Assembly: GCA_019689955.1 (NCBI GenBank)
Contig: JADGGM010000266.1
Location: forward strand, 1-5,288
Origin: Gemmatimonadaceae bacterium
GTDB taxonomy: Bacteria; Gemmatimonadota; Gemmatimonadetes; Gemmatimonadales; Gemmatimonadaceae
Length of the DNA stretch: 5,288 bases
Direction: 5' to 3'
Shown here piece by piece: positions 1 through 5,288 of the stretch (positions are counted from its first letter, which is position 1; every line of letters begins with the position of its first letter). Position numbers and translations under genes: made by a program. The notes beneath the pieces are model-generated. The model was not told the DNA's origin. It worked only from the letters and a program-made list of their open reading frames with translations, and ran no database searches.

Positions 1-270
1 GGCGCGCAGCGGCAGGGGGGGGGGCGCGTCCGCGGGCGGGGGGGGCGGCGGGGCGGGGTCGAAGCCCACGCGGAGGACGATGCGCCCGTCGGTGGCCGAC
101 CACGCGCCCGACGCATCCTCGCGCCATTCCACCGGCGCCGGGTCGGGAAGCGCGGGGTCGGCGGTGGGGGACCTGGGCACGTACTCGAGCAGGGGTTGCG
201 CGAGCCCGAGCGGCGTTTCACCGATGGCCGGGACGACCCATGCGGAGTTGGGCATCATGTGCGCGAACAT
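1..270 (-). CDS. Unidentified protein, N-terminal 90 codons only (3' end beyond the left edge)
   Basis: I do not recognise the family. The frame opens with ATG at 270-268, where the A is shared with the TGA stop of the FemAB-like gene (TGATG), and stays open to base 1 with no stop. A good Shine-Dalgarno GGAGG lies 4 bases before the start, which supports this start over the ATGs at codons 5 and 6. The protein begins MFAHMMPNSAWVVPAIGETP, with no evident signal peptide. It continues with a hydrophilic segment that includes VEWRED (about residues 48-53) and GRIVLRVGFDPA (about 63-74). It then enters a proline-rich stretch (about residues 73-88) encoded by two long C runs. The tight coupling suggests it works with the upstream polysaccharide genes. 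It could be another modifying enzyme of the locus, for instance a polysaccharide deacetylase, but that is only a guess from context. Confidence 0.7.
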   Translation of the reverse strand, partial: MFAHMMPNSAWVVPAIGETPLGLAQPLLEYVPRSPTADPALPDPAPVEWREDASGAWSATDGRIVLRVGFDPAPPPPPPADAPPPLPLRA

Positions 271-1367
271 CACCCCTCCAGCGCGTGTGGCGTGGGGACG
301 CCGTTGGCCGTCGCGGCGCGCGCGCCGCCGAGGGCGCGCGCTGCGACGCGCTTGATCTGTCGCCAGTGCGGGAGCACGAGGCGGAGCCCCACGACGGACC
401 ACGCCGCGTAGAGCACCGGGTTGGTGACCACGGTGATCGGCTCGGGGTGGCGGATCTCGACCGGGTGGAACTTCCGCTTGAACTGGTAGACCGGCCCGGA
501 GCGGGTGCCGAGGTCGTACGTGCGCACCGACTCGCGCGCGAAGTCGCGCATCGCGCGCCAGTGCAGGAGGACCGACGGGCTGTCGCGCCCGCCGAGCGCG
601 TCGATGTCGAGCGCGCCGGCCACGTAGTGCGCGGAGAGCCCATCGCGCACGACGAGAATGGCCTGCACCAGCGTGCCGTCGAGCGACGCGGTGTAGACGC
701 GCGCGCCGCCGTGCGGGGCGGCGAGGCGGAGGAGCGTGGTGAAGCTTTCCAGCGGGCGGTAGTTGAACCCCTTGCGCTGGGCGAGCCCCTGGAAGAGCCC
801 CCAGGCGGCGCGCATCGCATCGGGGGTGGCGCTGGCCTCGATGGTGTACCCCACGCGCTCCCCCTTCCTGAGGTGCCGCCGCGCCTGCGCCTGGAAGCGG
901 GCGAGCACTTCGTCGTCCGTACCGTCCTGCGCCACCAGCAGCTCCTCGGGCGGCTCGCGGTAGAAGGGGAACGCGTCGCACGCGCGCGCGGCGCGCAGCG
1001 CGCCGACCTGCGCGAGCACGCCGGGATCGGAGTGGGTGATGCGCAGGAAGACGAAGCCGCGCCGCTGCGCCCAGCGCGCGAGGTCGCGCGCGGCGTGCGG
1101 CGGGAGCGTGTCGCCGTCGAGCGGGACGGGGCCGCGCTGCACGAGCCCCACGCGCACACCGACGCCGAAGGCGAGCACGCAGGCGTAGGCGAGCGCGCAG
1201 CCCTCCTCCTCGTACACGAGGTAGTGCGGGACGAAGCGCATGAAGCGCAGCGGCTCGTTCCAGTACGGGAACTGGAAGAGCGAGGCGCGCGTGCGCAGCA
1301 GGCGCGCGTTCCACGCGTCGACCTCGCCCGCGGCGAGCGCGCGCCAGCGCGGCGCGGCGGCGCTCAT
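270..1367 (-). CDS. FemAB-like / GNAT-fold acyl- or aminoacyltransferase (365 aa)
   Basis: The protein resembles the FemAB-like branch of the GNAT superfamily (Pfam Acetyltransf_6 type), cytoplasmic enzymes that transfer acyl or aminoacyl groups to cell-wall or polysaccharide precursors. Visible hallmarks are an N-terminal LFQFPYWNE segment (about residues 30-38) typical of the first subdomain; a basic block QAQARRHLRKGERVGY (about 159-174) matching the conserved R-x-x-[IL]-R-K pattern at the subdomain boundary; a strand-rich centre, VYTASLDGTLVQAILVVRDG (224-243); and the C-terminal signature YDLGTRSGPVYQFKRKF (284-300), equivalent to the family's Y-D-x-G...FK..F motif. There is no signal peptide or convincing membrane segment. 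The start at 1367 makes an ATGA overlap with the stop of the GT2 gene and follows a G-rich stretch about 7 bases upstream. The frame stays open upstream into GT2, but that extension is antonymous to family length and is rejected. Donor and acceptor are unknown. It probably modifies the glycan built by the neighbouring glycosyltransferases. Confidence 0.85.
   Translation of the reverse strand: MSAAAPRWRALAAGEVDAWNARLLRTRASLFQFPYWNEPLRFMRFVPHYLVYEEEGCALAYACVLAFGVGVRVGLVQRGPVPLDGDTLPPHAARDLARWAQRRGFVFLRITHSDPGVLAQVGALRAARACDAFPFYREPPEELLVAQDGTDDEVLARFQAQARRHLRKGERVGYTIEASATPDAMRAAWGLFQGLAQRKGFNYRPLESFTTLLRLAAPHGGARVYTASLDGTLVQAILVVRDGLSAHYVAGALDIDALGGRDSPSVLLHWRAMRDFARESVRTYDLGTRSGPVYQFKRKFHPVEIRHPEPITVVTNPVLYAAWSVVGLRLVLPHWRQIKRVAARALGGARAATANGVPTPHALEG
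275..279 (-). promoter_or_regulatory. Shine-Dalgarno GGAGG before the left-edge gene
   Basis: On the minus strand GGAGG sits 4 bases before the ATG at 270, inside the last codons of the FemAB-like gene. It decides the start of the left-edge gene and shows that this gene can be initiated by ribosomes finishing the upstream gene. Confidence 0.65.
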
Positions 1368-2458
1368 CGGATTGCCCCCCGCGCGATGTCGACGGCCGCG
1401 CGCACGCGCCCGGCGATCTCGAGGAGCCCGCGCCGGATGCGCCCCGGCACGACGAGGTAGCGCGCGAGCAGCACGGTGTCGACGGTCCACACGTAGGCGA
1501 AGCGCACGGTGTCGCGCCGACGCACGACGTCCTGCGCGCGGCGGTGGATCTGGTAGCGGTTGGCGATCGCCATGTAGCCGATGCGGAACGCGTCCGGCCG
1601 CCCCGCGGCCTCGTGCAGGTGCCGCACGCGCGCGTCGCCGGCCATGATGAGCGCGCCGTGCCGTCGCGCGCGCACGGAGAGGTCGAGGTCTTCCCCCTGC
1701 GCGTAGCCGGCGAAGGCGGCGTTGAAGCCGACCGCGCGCACCACGGCGGTACGCCACATCATCGCGTAGCCGGGGAGCCAGTCGCCGGCGACGGGGGCGC
1801 GCGTGGGGTGGTGGAACTCCCACGGGATCGAGATCCCGGCGCCGTGGTATCGCCCGGGCTCGAGGTCGGGGACCACGCGCAGCGCGCGCCGCACGCGCCA
1901 GAGCGCCCACGGGCGCACGGCTTCCTCGTGCGCGAACGCGCCCACGCCGGCCACGCGCAGCGGGGCCTCGCGGTGGACGGCCTCCATGCGCGCGAGGCAA
2001 TGCGGCAGGAGGACGACGTCGTCATCGAAGAAGGCGACGAGGTCCGTGTCGACGAGGTGGAGCGCAGTGTTGCGCTGGCGAGTGAGGCCGCGCAACGCGC
2101 CGGTGACGCGCAGATAGCGCACCTCGGCGGGGCCGGTGGCGGCGGCGACGTCCCACGCGCGCACCTCCCGCTCGGTGGCATCGTCGGGGCTCGCGTCCAC
2201 GATCACGAGACGCTCGGGCTGGCGCTCCTGCCCGGCCAGCGAGTCGAGAAAACGCCGCACGCTCGGCGCGCGCCGATAGGTGCACACGACGACGGTGAGC
2301 CCGGTGAGCAGCTCGTGGTTCGCGAGCTCCCCCGCCTCCCCCGTTACGTCCCCGCCGCGGACGTACGCGGCGACGACGTCGGGCGATGCGCCGAGCCTGG
2401 CGCCCGGCACCGGGGGGCGCAGGCTCACGGCCGGCACGTCATGCGGCGCGCGCTGCAT
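1364..2458 (-). CDS. Glycosyltransferase family 2 (GT-A fold, 364 aa)
   Basis: This is an inverting-type GT-A glycosyltransferase that would transfer a sugar from a nucleotide-sugar donor to a growing glycan at the inner face of the membrane. The catalytic domain begins near residue 54 with LTVVVCTYRR, the classic first strand. It continues with LVIVDAS (84-90), the RGLTRQRNTAL helix (123-133), the metal-binding DDD at 145-147 inside LVAFFDDDVVLL, and the acceptor-side segment GDWLPGYAMMWRTAVV (225-240). The GED motif (255-257, in GYAQGEDLDLSVR) supplies the likely catalytic base. About 50 residues precede the domain and are not recognised. The C-terminus is basic with no clear transmembrane pair, so it looks soluble or peripheral. 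The ATG start at 2458 has GAGGG 3-4 bases before it and lies 12 bases after the GT4 stop. The stop overlaps the FemAB-like start. Donor and acceptor sugars cannot be assigned; rhamnosyltransferase-like GT2 enzymes look similar. Confidence 0.93.
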   Translation of the reverse strand: MQRAPHDVPAVSLRPPVPGARLGASPDVVAAYVRGGDVTGEAGELANHELLTGLTVVVCTYRRAPSVRRFLDSLAGQERQPERLVIVDASPDDATEREVRAWDVAAATGPAEVRYLRVTGALRGLTRQRNTALHLVDTDLVAFFDDDVVLLPHCLARMEAVHREAPLRVAGVGAFAHEEAVRPWALWRVRRALRVVPDLEPGRYHGAGISIPWEFHHPTRAPVAGDWLPGYAMMWRTAVVRAVGFNAAFAGYAQGEDLDLSVRARRHGALIMAGDARVRHLHEAAGRPDAFRIGYMAIANRYQIHRRAQDVVRRRDTVRFAYVWTVDTVLLARYLVVPGRIRRGLLEIAGRVRAAVDIARGAIR

Positions 2459-2470
2459 GCACCCTCACGT

Positions 2471-3598
2471 TCAGCGGGGGCGCGTGGCCGGCGGGTGCTC
2501 GAGCGCGTGCACCAGCCGGTCCATGATCGCGTCCCAGGCGAAGCACGTCGCGATGCGCCGCCGCCCCGCGTCGCCGAGGCGTCGGCGGAGGGCCGGGTCG
2601 CCGAGCAGGCGATCGAGGTGCGCGGCGAGCGTGCGTACCTCCCCCACCTCCGCGGTGAGCGCGGTCTCCCCGTCGGCGATCACCTCGCGAATCCCCTGCG
2701 CGCGCGTCGTCACCACCGGGAGCCCGCTCGCCATCGCCTCGCCGACGACGATCCCGTACCCCTCGAGGTGGCTCGGGAAGAAGAAGACATCGCTCGCCCG
2801 GAAGTACTCGGGGATCTGCTCGTACGGGACCCCCTCCAGGTGCGTCACGCGCGCGTCGTCCTGCGCCAGCTCGCGCACCATCTGCGTTTCCTGCGGCGCG
2901 CTGGGCTTGGCGATCATCAGGAGCCGCCCCCCCGGCCGCGCGCCCAGCATGCGCCACGCGGCCACGAGGTCGGCGATCCCCTTCCGCGGAATGAGCACGC
3001 CCACGAAGAGGATCACGACGTCGTCGGGCCCGATGCCGAGCGCCGCGCGCACGTCGGCGCGCGAGCGCTGCACCGTCTCGAAGCGCCGCGTGTCGATCCC
3101 CATGGGGACGACGATCGTCCCCGCGTGGTCCGCGCGCGGGCAGCGGGCCACGAGGTCGCGGCGCGTGTCGGCGGAAAGGCAGGTGATCAGGTCGCAGTAC
3201 CGCGGGAGGATGCGATCGATCACGCGCCACGTGGGGAAGTTCTCGATGTGGAGGTACGACCCCCAGATGCGGTGCCCGTTCGCCGACGCGACGGTCCCCA
3301 TCCCCACCGAGTAGGGGCTGTTGAAGCGGACCCAGTCCACGGGGCCGATCCGCCGGAGGAGCCGGCGCAGGTCGATGGCGACGTCGACGTTCCCCACGTA
3401 CGGGACGCGCTTCCGGATGCGCCGCCGCCAGTGGTGGACCACGAAGTTCCGGTGCTCCACCACGGGCTCCCCCGCCTCGGCGACCACGTGCACTTCCGCA
3501 CCGCGATCGGCGAGGCGCGTGAGGAACTCGCGGTCGGTGATCGTACCGCCGAGCACCGACTTCGGGTTGAGCCCCGTCTGCACCGCCACGATGCGCAT
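2471..3598 (-). CDS. Glycosyltransferase family 4 (GT-B fold, 375 aa)
   Basis: This is a retaining GT-B glycosyltransferase of the GT4 family (Glycos_transf_1 C-terminal domain). The N-terminal acceptor domain starts MRIVAVQTGL with a GG loop (17-18) and the typical FLTRLADRGAEVHVV helix-strand (25-39). A linker segment, TIVVPMGIDTRRFE (161-174), leads to the donor domain, ILFVGVLIPRKGIADLVAAW (196-215), where R205-K206 are the usual phosphate-contacting residues. The sugar-nucleotide site is ASDVFFFPSHLEGYGIVVGE, with the E-x7-E pair at E279 and E287. It ends with a helical tail that crosses back to the N-domain, and its length is normal for GT4. There is no signal peptide. The ATG at 3598 is 21 bases after the epimerase stop. 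Its ribosome-binding site is weak (GGCGGCGAT region), so coupling or a non-canonical leader is likely. The sugar specificity is unknown; mannosyl-, glucosyl- or galactosyltransferase are all possible. Confidence 0.94.
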   Translation of the reverse strand: MRIVAVQTGLNPKSVLGGTITDREFLTRLADRGAEVHVVAEAGEPVVEHRNFVVHHWRRRIRKRVPYVGNVDVAIDLRRLLRRIGPVDWVRFNSPYSVGMGTVASANGHRIWGSYLHIENFPTWRVIDRILPRYCDLITCLSADTRRDLVARCPRADHAGTIVVPMGIDTRRFETVQRSRADVRAALGIGPDDVVILFVGVLIPRKGIADLVAAWRMLGARPGGRLLMIAKPSAPQETQMVRELAQDDARVTHLEGVPYEQIPEYFRASDVFFFPSHLEGYGIVVGEAMASGLPVVTTRAQGIREVIADGETALTAEVGEVRTLAAHLDRLLGDPALRRRLGDAGRRRIATCFAWDAIMDRLVHALEHPPATRPR

Positions 3599-3619
3599 CG
3601 CAATCGCCGCCGGGCGCTG

Positions 3620-4648
<1,029 letters not shown>

Positions 4649-4656
4649 AGTCGTGA

Positions 4657-4663
4657 CTCCCTC
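4657..4663 (-). promoter_or_regulatory. Shine-Dalgarno GAGGGAG before the GTG-start epimerase
   Basis: GAGGGAG on the minus strand overlaps the TGA stop of the right-edge gene and lies 8 bases before the GTG at 4648. It favours the GTG over the internal ATG three codons later as the start, and it makes translation of the epimerase likely to follow on from the upstream gene. Confidence 0.7.
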
Positions 4664-5288
4664 ACGTGATGGTCTCGGTCGCGCCGCCGGATGACGGTCG
4701 ACGGGTCAGGACGATGGACTGCCCTGCATAGCGATGCACGTACTCCCCCGCGTCGCGCGCGCGGGCGGCCGAGATGGGGGGCGCCGCGGGGCGCCCGATC
4801 CTCCGGTCGCGCTCGGCGATCTGCGCGAGCGTCTGATGCACATCGGGGAGGTCGTACGCTTGATCCGTGCCGGCGAAGCCAGCGGTCGGGACTTCGCGGA
4901 AATGACGGAAAGACCACTCCGGAGAGAGCCCTAACCGGTAGCGGAGCCGCCGTCCGAGCCCGCTGAGCCCTGTTCCCTCCCCTCCGCCTTCTGCACAGAC
5001 GCCATGGAGGTGTTGCTTGCACGCCGCATAGCGGACGGTCCGATGCTCGTTCACGGCGGCCATCACCGCGGCCGCGACCCGCTCGTGCGCCTCGCCATCC
5101 ACGCAGTGGAACCAGTCGCGGATGACGTCGTCGATCTCGGTGTGGGTCGCCTCCGGGACGTGGTAGCCGCCGGCGAGCACGGCGCCGAGCTGGGCGTGGA
5201 GCTCCCCTTCATCGGCGCAGGGGACGCTCACCGCTTCGGCCATCGGCATGATCGCGGGGGTGGGGACCCACTGCGGGGAGAGGGTGGG
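4662..5288 (-). CDS. Unidentified protein, C-terminal 208 residues (start beyond the right edge)
   Basis: The frame ends at TGA 4664-4662 and is open to the right edge. An ATG at 5249 exists but has no purine-rich site before it (the upstream bases are C-rich). The 13 codons upstream read PTLSPQWVPTPAI, which looks like coding sequence, so the gene probably begins outside the window. Visible parts are an acidic helix-like segment, DEGELHAQLGAVLAG; the segment DWFHCVDGEAHERVAAAV (about residues 59-76 of this fragment); a basic patch, GRRLRYRLGLSPEWSFRHF; and a hydrophilic tail. The D-G-x-A-x-E-R-V pattern with a following helix recalls the C-termini of some surface-carbohydrate biosynthesis or glycosyltransferase-like proteins, but this is a weak resemblance. 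No catalytic motif or membrane segment is seen. The 13-base gap to the epimerase puts it in the same operon. Codon use is less extreme than in its neighbours around 4860-4990 (TTA, TCT, CGT, ACA). Confidence 0.72.
   Translation of the reverse strand, partial: PTLSPQWVPTPAIMPMAEAVSVPCADEGELHAQLGAVLAGGYHVPEATHTEIDDVIRDWFHCVDGEAHERVAAAVMAAVNEHRTVRYAACKQHLHGVCAEGGGEGTGLSGLGRRLRYRLGLSPEWSFRHFREVPTAGFAGTDQAYDLPDVHQTLAQIAERDRRIGRPAAPPISAARARDAGEYVHRYAGQSIVLTRRPSSGGATETIT

Noticed and set aside
240..1460. A 406-codon open frame on the plus strand
   Set aside because: It is in register with and antisense to the FemAB-like gene, has the same compositional explanation, and its translation shows no recognisable domain.
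1368..2000. Upstream extension of the FemAB-like frame into the GT2 gene
   Set aside because: The extension is an arginine-rich shadow of GT2. The family-like N-terminus begins just after the ATG at 1367, which also forms the ATGA coupling with the GT2 stop.
3599..3619. Possible promoter or terminator in the largest intergenic gap
   Set aside because: The gap is only 21 bases, GC-rich, with no hairpin followed by T residues and no -10/-35-like sequence.

Overview
The window is very GC-rich (by eye about 70%, dense in GCGCGC-type runs, almost no A/T-ending codons in most genes). It is bacterial, and every supported gene reads on the minus strand. The composition and packing would suit a high-GC soil lineage such as Gemmatimonadota, a myxobacterium-like deltaproteobacterium or an actinobacterium. 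Nothing in the window fixes the taxon, so this is a weak inference.

In transcription order (right to left) the layout is: the 3' end of a gene that starts beyond the right edge (4662-5288, C-terminal part only; unidentified, possibly surface-carbohydrate related); an NAD-dependent sugar-nucleotide epimerase closely resembling CDP-paratose/CDP-tyvelose 2-epimerase RfbE (3620-4648, GTG start); a GT-B glycosyltransferase of the GT4 type (2471-3598); a GT-A glycosyltransferase of family GT2 (1364-2458); a FemAB/GNAT-fold acyl- or aminoacyl-transferase-like protein (270-1367); and the first 90 codons of an unidentified protein with a proline-rich stretch that runs off the left edge (1-270).

The genes are separated by 13, 21 and 12 bases and then by two stop/start overlaps (ATGA, TGATG). 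No gap is long enough for a promoter or a rho-independent terminator, so this is best read as the interior of one operon. A plausible joint role is assembly of a surface or exported polysaccharide. The epimerase would set the stereochemistry of an activated sugar, the two glycosyltransferases would add sugars to a growing glycan (commonly on a lipid carrier at the inner face of the membrane), and the FemAB-like protein would decorate the glycan or a precursor. The exact sugar, acceptor and decoration cannot be read from the sequence.

No RNA genes, insertion sequences, CRISPR arrays, attachment sites or origins were seen. I do not see strong evidence for a wholly new system. The points most worth a second look are the stand-alone RfbE-like epimerase, the FemAB-like gene coupled to a GT2, the two edge genes, and long G/C homopolymers inside the left-edge gene.
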